From the NCBI GenBank assembly GCA_023409615.1, contig JAEYRF010000150.1, positions 1-27,105 on the forward strand: DNA of 27,105 bases, written 5' to 3'. Origin of the DNA: Bacillota bacterium (GTDB lineage Bacteria; Bacillota; Clostridia; Acetivibrionales; DTU013). Every line of letters begins with the position of its first letter. Within the stretch, counting starts at the first letter, position 1. A model generated the notes under the pieces. It made no database searches, was not told the origin of the DNA, and worked only from the letters and a program-made list of their open reading frames with translations. Positions 8,248-15,865 of the stretch are shown here, in pieces. The position numbers and the translations under genes are program-made.

Positions 8248-8928
8248 ATGACAGCAATAATAGAATCCGTAGGCCTTAACAAGGTTTACAAAATGGGAAA
8301 TGTTGACGTTGAAGTTCTTAAGGACATCAACCTGGAAATCAAAGAAGGGGAGTTTGTTTCAATTATGGGGCCGTCAGGCTCAGGTAAAAGCACACTTCTT
8401 TATCTAATAGGCGGTCTTGATAAACCCTCTTCAGGAACGATCCGGGTAAAAGGCAGGGAAATTGCAGGGTTGAAGGACAGTGAAGAAAGCAGGCTCAGGC
8501 GGCAGGAAATGGGGTTCATTTTTCAGTTCTATAACCTTATACCAAACCTGAATGTGGAGGAGAATATTATGCTCCCTATCCTTCTGGACGGTAAAAAGCT
8601 GAAGGATTATAGAAAAGAATTGGATAGTATTCTGGATATTGTCGGACTTTCAGAAAGGCGCTGCCATACGCCGCGGGAACTTTCAGGCGGTCAGCAGCAG
8701 AGGGTCGCCATCGCCAGAGCACTTATCAATCAGCCTGATATAATTCTGGCAGATGAGCCCACCGGCAATCTGGACTCAAAGACCAGCGCTGAGGTTCTGG
8801 ACCTTCTAAAAAAAATCAACAAAGAAAACGGAAAAACCATCATACAGGTTACCCATTCAAGAGAAGCGGCCGATTACGGCCAGAGAATTATTCATGTAAA
8901 AGACGGAAAGGTGAGTGAAGAATCATGA
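8248..8928 (+). CDS. ABC transporter ATP-binding protein (LolD/MacB-type)
   Basis: This 226-residue ATPase energises the neighbouring permease. Walker A is GPSGSGKS (41-48), the Q-loop is FIFQFYNL, the signature is LSGGQQQR (145-152), Walker B is IILADEP and the switch His is in VTHS. The ..EPTGNLDS.. stretch is typical of LolD/MacB/YknY-type exporters. The ATG at 8248 has GAAGGGA nine bases upstream; an in-frame TTG at 8239 overlaps that site and is unlikely. The stop overlaps the next gene's ATG (ATGA, 8925-8928), showing translational coupling. It lies 60 bases after the permease. Confidence 0.95.
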   Translation: MTAIIESVGLNKVYKMGNVDVEVLKDINLEIKEGEFVSIMGPSGSGKSTLLYLIGGLDKPSSGTIRVKGREIAGLKDSEESRLRRQEMGFIFQFYNLIPNLNVEENIMLPILLDGKKLKDYRKELDSILDIVGLSERRCHTPRELSGGQQQRVAIARALINQPDIILADEPTGNLDSKTSAEVLDLLKKINKENGKTIIQVTHSREAADYGQRIIHVKDGKVSEES

Positions 8929-9929
8929 GAAAAATGATGATATTATTATTAACAGCAGTAATACTGGTATCTGTAAGCGCATGTACTGCGGAGTCCGCAG
9001 AAATACCAGCAAAAACTACTCCGGTACAAAAACAGAGTATTGATGCGTTTGGTGTAGTAAATGCTACAGTAGTGAAGAATATTACATTGGATTTCCAGGC
9101 TCCTGTCACCGGGATCCATGTTAAAGAAGGTGAACATGTAACCCGGGGAAAGAAACTGGTATCATTGGATATGACAGAAGTGGAAAGTGCCGTTGCAGCT
9201 AAAGAACTGTCCCTTACGGCGGCAAAAAAGGATACGGATCGCATACAGGAAAACACGAATATGAACAAGCTTTTAAATGACCGGAAAAATGCACAAAGTA
9301 TTTATGAAAAATCCATTGAGGAGCTTGAGGCACAGGAGAATCTTTTTGAGACAGGAAGTGTCTCTCTTAATGAACTGGAAGGCTTCAGGAAACAGGCTGA
9401 CAGTGCTAAGAAAAATGTTCAGGATATCTCTTATGCAATCGAAAGCCTGAAGAACGATCGGGGCTCTCAAAATGATAGAATCAATCTTGAAGTCTCGACT
9501 CTTGAAATGGACCTGAATCTACTCAATAGCAGGTTGGCAAAGCCCTATCTCAGTGACTCATGTGTCGTCTCAGATGTGAGCAACGGTATTGTATACGATA
9601 TAGGCTATATAGAAGGAGATATTGCAGGGCCGCAGAAAAAACTCCTGAGCATTATGAGTCTGGACGACCTTGAAATCCATGCTGATATTTCAGAGGAGTT
9701 CTATAAAGATATTAAGATCGGTTCCGCCGTCACAATCTCTCCTGTCTCTGATAAAACAAAACAGTACACCGGACATATTTCTCATATATCTGCCAGAGCT
9801 GTAGTAAATAACGGAGAAACACAGATCCCTGTAAGAATAGCCATTGATAAGGCAGATGATTTCCTGCTGCCCGGGTTCAATGTAGATGTCAGCATTAGCA
9901 TCGAAGCAGAAAATTCAACAGCAAACTAA
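8925..9929 (+). CDS. HlyD/MacA-type exporter adaptor, predicted lipoprotein
   Basis: This 334-residue membrane-fusion (adaptor) protein is the third component of the exporter. The N-terminus is a lipoprotein signal: MRKMM, a hydrophobic core, then VSAC with lipidated C20. Next come the split lipoyl-like halves (DFQAPVTGIHVKEGEHVTRGKKLVSLD, near 56-82, and SDVSNGIVYDIGYIEGD, near 220-236) flanking a helical, probably coiled-coil hairpin (about 85-205). Beta-barrel and membrane-proximal domains complete the C-terminus. It would sit on the outer face of the membrane and contact the permease's extracytoplasmic domains. Its B. subtilis counterpart by role would be YknX. The gene order here (permease, ATPase, adaptor) is the reverse of yknXYZ. 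Terminators follow the stop. Confidence 0.88.
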   Translation: MRKMMILLLTAVILVSVSACTAESAEIPAKTTPVQKQSIDAFGVVNATVVKNITLDFQAPVTGIHVKEGEHVTRGKKLVSLDMTEVESAVAAKELSLTAAKKDTDRIQENTNMNKLLNDRKNAQSIYEKSIEELEAQENLFETGSVSLNELEGFRKQADSAKKNVQDISYAIESLKNDRGSQNDRINLEVSTLEMDLNLLNSRLAKPYLSDSCVVSDVSNGIVYDIGYIEGDIAGPQKKLLSIMSLDDLEIHADISEEFYKDIKIGSAVTISPVSDKTKQYTGHISHISARAVVNNGETQIPVRIAIDKADDFLLPGFNVDVSISIEAENSTAN

Positions 9930-9986
9930 ATCTGAAGAAATAGATAGATCTGAGGAATTAGATAAAACCGAAATACAAATAATTAT

Positions 9987-10010
9987 CCGCCGGCCTAGCC
10001 GGCGGTTTTT
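9987..10010 (+). terminator. Strong intrinsic terminator of the exporter operon
   Basis: CCGCCGGC (9987-9994) and GCCGGCGG (9998-10005) form a perfect 8-bp GC-rich stem with a 3-base loop, followed directly by five Ts. Confidence 0.92.
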
Positions 10011-10041
10011 CGTTAACGGGCATAGCCCTTAACTACTGGCC

Positions 10042-10060
10042 ACGCCTAAAAGGCGTTTTT
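10042..10060 (+). terminator. Small second hairpin with T-run
   Basis: ACGCC (10042-10046) and GGCGT (10052-10056) form a 5-bp stem with loop TAAAA, followed by TTTT. It is a weak intrinsic terminator in tandem with the stronger ones on either side. Confidence 0.5.
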
Positions 10061-10072
10061 CTAACTACAATA

Positions 10073-10110
10073 AAAAGCTCGATTCAGATATAGTCCTGAA
10101 TCGAGCTTTT
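10073..10110. terminator. Bidirectional terminator between the exporter operon and malic enzyme
   Basis: AAAAGCTCGATTCAG (10073-10087) and its exact complement (10096-10110) form a 15-bp stem with an 8-base loop. The A/T ends supply a T-run on either strand. It lies 9 bases past the malic enzyme stop on the minus strand. Confidence 0.88.
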
Positions 10111-10119
10111 GTAAAATGC

Positions 10120-11292
10120 CTAAATCCTGTTCACGCCTGATTTTACTGCTGCCTCGGCAACGGCTTTTGCCACAGCACCGGCAACTCTCGGATCAAAAGG
10201 AGCAGGAATAACGTATTCCTCATTCAACTCATCATCACTGATCAGCTCAGCTATCGCTTTTGCGGCGGCAATCTTCATCTCGTCGTTAATATCGCTGGCT
10301 CTTACATCCAAAGCCCCTCTGAAAATGCCGGGGAATGCAAGAACATTATTGATCTGGTTTGGGAAATCAGAACGGCCTGTCCCCATTACTCTGGCTCCTG
10401 CTGCTTTTGCCTCATCCGGCATAATTTCCGGTGTGGGGTTAGCCATTGCGAAGATAAGCGGATCCTTAGCCATGGATCTTACCATATCTCCTGTCAGTGC
10501 ACCTGCTGCAGATACCCCTATGAACACATCAGCACCCACGATGACATCCTTCAATTGGCCTTTTTTACCTTCAAGATTGGATATCTTGGCCATTTCTGCT
10601 TTAATTGCATTGAGATTGTCTCTTCCATCATAAATGGCTCCCTTAGTATCGCAGAGAATGACCTTTTTCAGTCCCATAGCCATAAGCAGCTTTGTAATAG
10701 CAATACCGGCTGAACCGGAACCATTGACAACCACTTCTATTTCGCTGATATTCTTCTTTGCAAGCTTCAATGAGTTCAGCATGGCTGCAAGTGTCACAAC
10801 AGCAGTTCCGTGCTGATCGTCATGGAAGATTGGAATATCACATTCCTCTTTAAGGCGTTCCTCAATTTCAAAACATCTGGGCGCTGAAATGTCCTCAAGA
10901 TTGATGCCCCCGAAGCTTCCAGCCAGCAGCTTCACTGTCTGAACGATCTCATCCACATTCTTGGAACGGATACAAAGCGGAAATGCATCTACATTGCCAA
11001 AGGTTTTGAACAGAACACACTTACCTTCCATTACGGGCATTCCTGCTTCCGGTCCGATGTCTCCTAGTCCCAGTACTGCAGTACCGTCTGTGATTACCGC
11101 AACCAGGTTTCCTCTTCTGGTCAGCTGATAGGACAGATCTACATCCTTCTCTATCGCAAGACAAGGTTCTGCAACCCCTGGCGTATAAGCCAGTGAAAGC
11201 TCCTCTTTATTTGTAACAGGAACTGAACTTATGACTTCGATTTTACCCTTCCATTCTCCATGCAGCCTTAATGACTCTTTTCTGTAATCCAT
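10120..11292 (-). CDS. Malic enzyme, short bacterial form (malate dehydrogenase, decarboxylating)
   Basis: This 390-residue cytoplasmic enzyme oxidatively decarboxylates malate to pyruvate and CO2 with NAD or NADP. The malic enzyme N-terminal domain carries YTPGVAEPC (36-44), GLGDIGPEAGMPVMEGK ending at K91, and the metal ligands E132 and D133 (NLEDI) and D158 (FHDDQHGT). The NAD-binding domain has GSGSAG (191-196). The C-terminal PTA-like domain of MaeB is absent, and the length matches the short form of many Firmicutes. Cofactor preference cannot be read. The ATG is preceded by AAGGAG about nine bases upstream. It is monocistronic, with its own terminator, and diverges from the ketopantoate-reductase-like gene. 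Confidence 0.95.
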   Translation of the reverse strand: MDYRKESLRLHGEWKGKIEVISSVPVTNKEELSLAYTPGVAEPCLAIEKDVDLSYQLTRRGNLVAVITDGTAVLGLGDIGPEAGMPVMEGKCVLFKTFGNVDAFPLCIRSKNVDEIVQTVKLLAGSFGGINLEDISAPRCFEIEERLKEECDIPIFHDDQHGTAVVTLAAMLNSLKLAKKNISEIEVVVNGSGSAGIAITKLLMAMGLKKVILCDTKGAIYDGRDNLNAIKAEMAKISNLEGKKGQLKDVIVGADVFIGVSAAGALTGDMVRSMAKDPLIFAMANPTPEIMPDEAKAAGARVMGTGRSDFPNQINNVLAFPGIFRGALDVRASDINDEMKIAAAKAIAELISDDELNEEYVIPAPFDPRVAGAVAKAVAEAAVKSGVNRI

Positions 11293-11406
11293 TATTTACG
11301 CTCCTTCTTCCGCACTCATGCAAAATAAATATATTTAAAGAAACTTTTTAATTAAGTTGGACATTACAAGAATAGCAAAATTAGTTTCTATAATCAAGCA
11401 ATTTTC

Positions 11407-11418
11407 AGCATATATGCT
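11407..11418. promoter_or_regulatory. 12-bp palindrome in the divergent malic enzyme / reductase region
   Basis: AGCATATATGCT is a perfect 12-bp palindrome in the 227-base region between two divergent genes. It could be an operator; chance is also possible. The rest of that region holds the reductase promoter and AT-rich DNA with no other clear signal. Confidence 0.3.
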
Positions 11419-11449
11419 TTTTCAGAACTAGAGTTATTTGCCATAGCGG

Positions 11450-11478
11450 TTGATAGAATGTGCCACAAATGGCATAAT
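11450..11478 (+). promoter_or_regulatory. Promoter of the ketopantoate-reductase-like gene, with internal inverted repeat
   Basis: A -35 box TTGATA (11450-11455) and a -10 box CATAAT (11473-11478) are 17 bases apart, each one mismatch from consensus. The spacer contains TGCCA-CAAA-TGGCA (11461-11474), an inverted repeat placed where a repressor would block RNA polymerase. Another TGCCAT lies just upstream at 11439. Confidence 0.55.
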
Positions 11479-11519
11479 GGATAAATACAAGATTTATTGT
11501 ACGAGGAGATGTAATAGCT

Positions 11520-12440
11520 ATGGAAAAAATAAAAAATGCATATCTGATCGGACTTGGCGCCATAGGAGGCGTATATGGGAGCAGGATCATGGAAAACTGT
11601 CCAGAAAGTCTGCAGATCGTTGTAGACGCAGATAGAGCAAAAAGATACGATAAAGCCGGGGCTACTGTCAATGGTCAGGCATACCCCTTTCGATATATTA
11701 CACCGGAGAATATAAGTGAAAAAGCTGATCTTATCCTTATTGCAGTCAAACAGCATCATTTAGCGCAGACTATAGAAAATATCAGGCGGCTTGTATGCTC
11801 TGATACAATTATACTTTCCCTTCTCAATGGTATTTCCAGCGAGGAGATCCTTGGGAAGGAATTCGGTGTGGATAAAATGTTGTATTCCTTCTGTGTCGGT
11901 ACGGATGCCGTTAGAATTGGAACAGATATCCGATTTTCAAATACAGGCAGGATTGTTTTCGGCGATAATATAGGTGAAAAATCTGCCAAAGTCGCTGCCG
12001 TCCGGGAGTATTTTGACATGACGCAGATTCCATACGAGGTGCCCGAGGATATTATGCGGGAACTATGGTGGAAATTCATGCTCAATGTAGGTGTTAATCA
12101 GGTTTCCGCAGTACTGAAGGCGCCATACGGCGAACTGATCCGGGAGGATTATGCCAGAGAGCTCATGTTTGATGCCTCCCGTGAGGTCATCGCAATATCC
12201 CGTATAGCAGGCATCCGGCTGTCCGAGGAAGATATACAAAAATATGCTAAGATCATTGCCTCATTAGCTCCGGAGGGCAAACCCTCAATGCTGCAGGATG
12301 TAGAGGCGGGAAGAAAGACAGAGGTCGAGATCTTTTCAGGCACTGTCATCGAACTTGGCCGAAAATACAGTGTTGCAACCCCTGTCAACGATATGTTGTT
12401 CAGACTGCTAAAATCAATCGAGCAGCTGCGGCTATCGTAG
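11520..12440 (+). CDS. Ketopantoate reductase (ApbA/PanE) family protein
   Basis: This 306-residue NAD(P)H-dependent reductase belongs to the 2-dehydropantoate 2-reductase family. The N-terminal Rossmann motif is GLGAIGG (11-17). The C-terminal helical domain has the family's WWKFMLNVGVNQ segment, with K185 as the probable catalytic Lys and N189/N193, and SMLQD (256-260) followed by TEVE with E268. This matches PanE chemistry (2-dehydropantoate to pantoate), the step before pantothenate and coenzyme A. No panB, panC or panD is nearby, and the family has paralogues with other 2-oxoacid substrates, so the exact substrate is uncertain. The ATG has GAGGAG eleven bases upstream, a little far. It converges on the YgjP-type gene. 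Confidence 0.87.
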   Translation: MEKIKNAYLIGLGAIGGVYGSRIMENCPESLQIVVDADRAKRYDKAGATVNGQAYPFRYITPENISEKADLILIAVKQHHLAQTIENIRRLVCSDTIILSLLNGISSEEILGKEFGVDKMLYSFCVGTDAVRIGTDIRFSNTGRIVFGDNIGEKSAKVAAVREYFDMTQIPYEVPEDIMRELWWKFMLNVGVNQVSAVLKAPYGELIREDYARELMFDASREVIAISRIAGIRLSEEDIQKYAKIIASLAPEGKPSMLQDVEAGRKTEVEIFSGTVIELGRKYSVATPVNDMLFRLLKSIEQLRLS

Positions 12441-12449
12441 TGCCATAAT

Positions 12450-12479
12450 AACCATCCATCTGCCGCATGACCGGTGGTT
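12450..12479. terminator. Possible weak terminator between convergent genes
   Basis: AACCATC (12450-12456) pairs with GGTGGTT (12473-12479) with one G-U pair and a 16-base loop. It has no proper T-run on either strand, so efficiency is doubtful. It overlaps the stop of the YgjP-type gene. Confidence 0.25.
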
Positions 12480-13206
12480 ACAGAAGAATGCTCACACTGT
12501 TCAGTTCCTTTTTTACAAGTCGCCACTGCGGAAGAAACCGGTCCATATGGCCGTAAAAAATGGCATTGTGACCTCTTTCCAGCATATGTACCATCTCATG
12601 AACTACTATGTATTCAAGACATTCCGGCGATTTTTTTGCCAGTTCCAGACTGATCCAGATGCGGCCGGCCTTCCTGTTACAGGTCCCCCATCTGGTCTTC
12701 ATCCTCTTGATGCCGAAATCGTTAACTCTAACATTCATCACACGTTCCCATTTGGCAATTATGGCGGGCAGAGCCTCCCGCAACTGTTCCCGATAAAACT
12801 GCTCCACAACAGCATGTCTTTTCTCAATCGTTGTCTCCGGGCGAATAAAAAGCCTCATAATATCGCGATCGATAACAACTTCCGGTTTGGCGGACCGCTC
12901 AACCACATCCAACATAAATTGATCTCCGCCAAAATAATGGATCTCGCCTGATGTAAATTCCTTATGCTCGGGCGGCTTACAGCCCCGTATTCTGTCCTGC
13001 TGTTTTCTGATCCAGCCCAGCTTTGATTCAACAAACCCTCGCAGAATGGCGGGGTCGATCTTAACCGGGGCAGAGATACGGACGCTGCCGTCAGGCGGGC
13101 ACACCCTCAAGTGAATGTTCTTTATTTTTTTCCATTCTACATCAATGGAAATATCCTCTATCTGAAGCTTTGATTCTTTGCCTGCCTTTGATTTTTTACC
13201 TGTCAT
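12478..13206 (-). CDS. YgjP-like metal-dependent hydrolase (DUF45, M48-like fold)
   Basis: This 242-residue protein belongs to the YgjP/DUF45 family. Near the C-terminus it shows VVHEMVHMLERGHNAIFY, with the zinc-binding H203, E204 and H207 and a third His at 213, as in zincin-type metallopeptidases. The conserved RWGTC motif is at 172-176. E. coli YgjP has, as I recall, been described as a UTP pyrophosphatase rather than a peptidase, so catalytic activity is open. The first 12 residues are basic, repetitive and not part of the domain; they come from an 18-base tandem repeat. The ATG is preceded by AAGGCAGG inside that repeat. It lies 40 bases downstream of the DUF2461 gene and is probably co-transcribed with it. 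Confidence 0.88.
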   Translation of the reverse strand: MTGKKSKAGKESKLQIEDISIDVEWKKIKNIHLRVCPPDGSVRISAPVKIDPAILRGFVESKLGWIRKQQDRIRGCKPPEHKEFTSGEIHYFGGDQFMLDVVERSAKPEVVIDRDIMRLFIRPETTIEKRHAVVEQFYREQLREALPAIIAKWERVMNVRVNDFGIKRMKTRWGTCNRKAGRIWISLELAKKSPECLEYIVVHEMVHMLERGHNAIFYGHMDRFLPQWRLVKKELNSVSILL

Positions 13207-13229
13207 TGATTCTGTGCCTGCCTTTGATT
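13170..13229 (-). repeat. 18-base tandem repeat spanning the YgjP start codon
   Basis: Read on the minus strand, AATCAA recurs every 18 bases, at 13229, 13211, 13193 and 13175. Units one and three share 17 of 18 bases; unit two is diverged and the fourth keeps only its first eight bases. In the reading frame the units give SKAGTE, SMTGKK, SKAGKE and SK. The first unit follows a TAA stop directly, and the start ATG lies in the second unit where the others have AAG. Confidence 0.8.
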
Positions 13230-13246
13230 AATCGCTCATCTGCTAT

Positions 13247-13915
13247 CTACGATTCAGCAATACGGAAGAAATCATAGATAGGCTTCAGTTTAAGAAAGCC
13301 CTTCCCCAATTTATCCGGCAAATCTTTGGAAAATGCAAGTTTGAAATCTTTCTGTACACTTTCAAAAAAGATGTTTTTGCGATCTAGCCACGTCTTAAGG
13401 TTCTCCGGCTGATCGGGGAATCTGCTTCTTTTGTACATCTCCCCCCCTATCACAAACTCGTTTTGAGACTCGTAGCAGGAAAGGGCGCTCATAAACGCAG
13501 GATGCCTGTCCATAATCATTTCTCTCATATGCTCCATGGATGACCTCTCCGCTCCGTAATAGCCAACTCCAAAGCTGGTACCTACCTGCCCCAATTCAAA
13601 CCAGTAGCATGGAGAGGAGGACATCTGTGACTTGTCTCTCAGAAATGATATCCACACATTGTCCCTGTAGAATGTCTTATCTTTGGTAAAGCGGGTATCC
13701 CTACGCACTCTGGAAATGATCTTGGAGGGAACAGTGATGATCCTGTCGTCAATTCCCGTCATAGTCGGTGCCATCTCCATTACCAGGTCCACAAAAGGGT
13801 TATATACAAGCTTTTTATATACATCCTTGTGACTGTCATACCATTGCTTACTGTTATTCATTCTGTTCTCAAAAAGAAACTGCAATGCTTCTTTTGTAAA
13901 TCCGTTAAAGCTCAT
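13247..13915 (-). CDS. DUF2461 family protein (TIGR02453)
   Basis: This 222-residue protein is of a widespread family of unknown function. The family pattern is visible: an N-terminal FNGFTKEALQFLFENRMNNSKQWYDSHK block, then RVRRDTRFTKDKTFYRDNVWISFLR near 70-93, and a glycine-rich aromatic segment GVGYYG. There is no signal peptide or membrane helix, so it is cytoplasmic. The strong GGAGGAGA upstream supports the ATG. It is the first gene of a probable two-gene unit with the YgjP-type hydrolase and diverges from the response regulator. No function can be inferred from the context. Confidence 0.88.
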   Translation of the reverse strand: MSFNGFTKEALQFLFENRMNNSKQWYDSHKDVYKKLVYNPFVDLVMEMAPTMTGIDDRIITVPSKIISRVRRDTRFTKDKTFYRDNVWISFLRDKSQMSSSPCYWFELGQVGTSFGVGYYGAERSSMEHMREMIMDRHPAFMSALSCYESQNEFVIGGEMYKRSRFPDQPENLKTWLDRKNIFFESVQKDFKLAFSKDLPDKLGKGFLKLKPIYDFFRIAES

Positions 13916-13979
13916 AATAATCTCCTCCGATATGTGACAGCAGTATTATTGTCCTGCTCTTCTTCATCATTTTAGCATG

Positions 13980-14008
13980 TTTATAAGACATTATTTCACC
14001 AATATAGT
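13980..14008 (+). promoter_or_regulatory. Probable promoter of the response regulator / kinase pair
   Basis: TTTATA (13980-13985) and TATAGT (14003-14008) are separated by 17 bases. A second TATAAT at 14013-14018 has no matching -35 box. The start codon is 43 bases downstream. Confidence 0.45.
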
Positions 14009-14050
14009 ATCATATAATTAAGGCAAGCTGCTATATAAGAGGAGATCATT

Positions 14051-14719
14051 ATGAAAAAAGTATGTATTGTTGAGGATGATCCGAAGATCCGCAGAGAACT
14101 GTCGGTTTTCCTGTCGAGGAACGGCTATGAGTGCGAAGCTCCGGACGACTTTGAACATATATTGGAAGCAGTTATCATATCAGCTGCGGACCTTGTGCTT
14201 CTGGATATCAACCTGCCAACACTGGATGGTTACTATATCTGCCGTGAATTAAGACGCCGGTCCGATATACCTATAATCGTTGTTACCAGCCGTGACACCG
14301 AACTGGATGAGCTAATGGCTCTGAACTTCGGCGCTGATGATTTCGTCACAAAACCGTACAACACTCAGATCCTGCTTGCACATATATCCTCAGTGCTCAA
14401 AAGAACATCCCGGGATACACCGTCTGCCCTGATAGACTGCGGGAGTTTTTCAATCAATCTGCCGCGAAGCACGATCGTCTATAAAGATTCAGAGTACGAG
14501 CTTACAAAGAATGAGCTTAAAATATTAACATTACTCTATGAAAATAAAGGCGCTATCGTCAGCCGTGACGAATTGATGACACAGTTGTGGAACAGCGACA
14601 TGTTCGTTGATGAAAATACGCTTACAGTCAATGTCAACAGGCTTCGCAGCAAACTTGACGAAGCAGGTGTCGGACAAGTCATCGAGACAAAAAGAGGTCG
14701 GGGGTATATGGTCAATTGA
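14051..14719 (+). CDS. OmpR-family response regulator (BceR-like)
   Basis: This 222-residue two-component regulator has an N-terminal receiver domain with the acidic pocket E8-D9-D10, phospho-acceptor D52 (LLDINLPTLDG), T79 and K101 (TKPYN). A C-terminal winged-helix DNA-binding domain (about 125-222) ends in ETKRGRGYMVN. The downstream kinase has a very short sensor and the operon continues with an ABC transporter, so it belongs to the BceR group, which induces the transporter when cell-wall-active peptides are present. AGGAG sits six bases before the ATG. The stop overlaps the kinase start by four bases. An inverted repeat that suits it lies at 15759. Confidence 0.95.
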   Translation: MKKVCIVEDDPKIRRELSVFLSRNGYECEAPDDFEHILEAVIISAADLVLLDINLPTLDGYYICRELRRRSDIPIIVVTSRDTELDELMALNFGADDFVTKPYNTQILLAHISSVLKRTSRDTPSALIDCGSFSINLPRSTIVYKDSEYELTKNELKILTLLYENKGAIVSRDELMTQLWNSDMFVDENTLTVNVNRLRSKLDEAGVGQVIETKRGRGYMVN

Positions 14720-15744
14720 AGCTCACAGATTTTTTGAAAGAGAAATTATTACATATTGTTTCGATCCTTCTGGCGACCATCATTACCGCATCTCTCCTGC
14801 TGATTCTTGAACCCGGCGGAGGCCTTGTACTATCGTTTCTGTTAGTTGTCTTGTATCTGCTTGGGACAATTACTCCTCTCTTTCTGGAGTATCTTAGAAA
14901 GAGGGATTTTTATGGCAACCTGCTCCGGATCTTCGATTCACTCGATAAGAAAAATCTCATCGCAGAAGTCGTTACTCCTCCTGATTTCAAAGAAGGTATG
15001 ATCCTGTACGAGATCATCAGAGGTTCCAACAAGGCCATGCTGGATGAAATCAGCAGATTTCACCGTATGCAGGAGGAATACCGGGAGTATATCGAACTGT
15101 GGATACATGAAGTAAAGACCCCGATATCAGCTTCCAGATTAATCACACATAACAATAAAAGTGATGTTATGAACAGCCTTTCTGAGGAGCTTGACAAGAT
15201 AGAGGCCTATGTAGAACAGGTGCTGTACTATTCCAGAAGCAATACAGTGGAAAAGGACTATATCATCAAGGAAATTAACCTGCAAAGGCTCTGCTTTGAT
15301 ACATTGAAGAAAAGCTCCGCTCTTTTTATACATAACGGGATCCGGGTCATCACAGAGTCTCTGGATGTTACTGTCTATTCAGATGAAAAGTGGCTGCAAT
15401 TCATATTGAATCAGATCCTGACAAACTCCGTCAAGTATTCGGACAAGCCTGATGCAATTGTAAAGATTACCGCCCGGGAGCTTGAAAACAGTGTAATTCT
15501 TTCTATCAGTGATAACGGCGCCGGTATAAGTAAAAGCGATTTGCCCAGAATATTCGACAAGGGATTCACAGGCTCCAATGGCAGAAAAAACGAACGGTCT
15601 ACAGGAATCGGGCTCTACATCTGCAAGAAGCTGTGTGACAAGCTCGGTCTTGATATCAAAGCCTCATCTGAGATCGGTGAGGGAACACAGATAAGCATCA
15701 CACTTCCAAAAAGCTCGATGCATGACATTGTTTCAGCTGACTGA
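14716..15744 (+). CDS. Intramembrane-sensing histidine kinase (BceS-like)
   Basis: This 342-residue kinase has two membrane helices (about 11-31 and 37-57) separated by only a few outside residues, so it has no real sensor domain. Kinases of this group are known to sense through their partner ABC transporter. Phospho-acceptor H131 lies in WIHEVKTPISASR, the N-box is NQILTNSVKYSD, and the G-boxes are ISDNGAGIS and TGIGLYICKKL. The start is a TTG overlapping the regulator's stop (TTGA, 14716-14719), with a G-rich stretch upstream; this gives the usual N-terminus for the family. It is expected to phosphorylate the regulator encoded just before it. Confidence 0.94.
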   Translation: MKLTDFLKEKLLHIVSILLATIITASLLLILEPGGGLVLSFLLVVLYLLGTITPLFLEYLRKRDFYGNLLRIFDSLDKKNLIAEVVTPPDFKEGMILYEIIRGSNKAMLDEISRFHRMQEEYREYIELWIHEVKTPISASRLITHNNKSDVMNSLSEELDKIEAYVEQVLYYSRSNTVEKDYIIKEINLQRLCFDTLKKSSALFIHNGIRVITESLDVTVYSDEKWLQFILNQILTNSVKYSDKPDAIVKITARELENSVILSISDNGAGISKSDLPRIFDKGFTGSNGRKNERSTGIGLYICKKLCDKLGLDIKASSEIGEGTQISITLPKSSMHDIVSAD

Positions 15745-15758
15745 GCGTATACTATGAG

Positions 15759-15828
15759 CTTACATAACAAAAATGTAAGGAACACGTAAGGCTAAGCAAT
15801 GGAAGCCGCCCGGGCAAGCCACTATAAT
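15759..15828 (+). promoter_or_regulatory. Operator and activator-dependent promoter of the BceAB-type transporter
   Basis: CTTACAT (15759-15765) and ATGTAAG (15773-15779) form a perfect 7-base inverted repeat with a 7-base spacer. GTAAGG recurs 11 bases on (15775 and 15786), about one helical turn. A perfect -10 box TATAAT lies at 15823-15828, but the -35 position is poor (TGGAAG at 15800). A poor -35 box with an upstream repeat is what an activator-dependent promoter looks like, and the response regulator encoded upstream is the natural activator. Confidence 0.7.
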
Positions 15829-15865
15829 AAAGTTATGCACAAATGAATTTTTTGGAGGAATTTGA

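Noticed and set aside
7857..8282. Open frame of 141 codons on the minus strand under the permease end
   Set aside because: It is antisense to the well-supported permease end and ATPase start, with a low-complexity translation.
4558..10050. 11-base match GCCACGCCTAA shared by the agmatinase-metA gap and the region after the exporter operon
   Set aside because: Matches of this length are expected by chance in 27 kb, and the flanks do not align.
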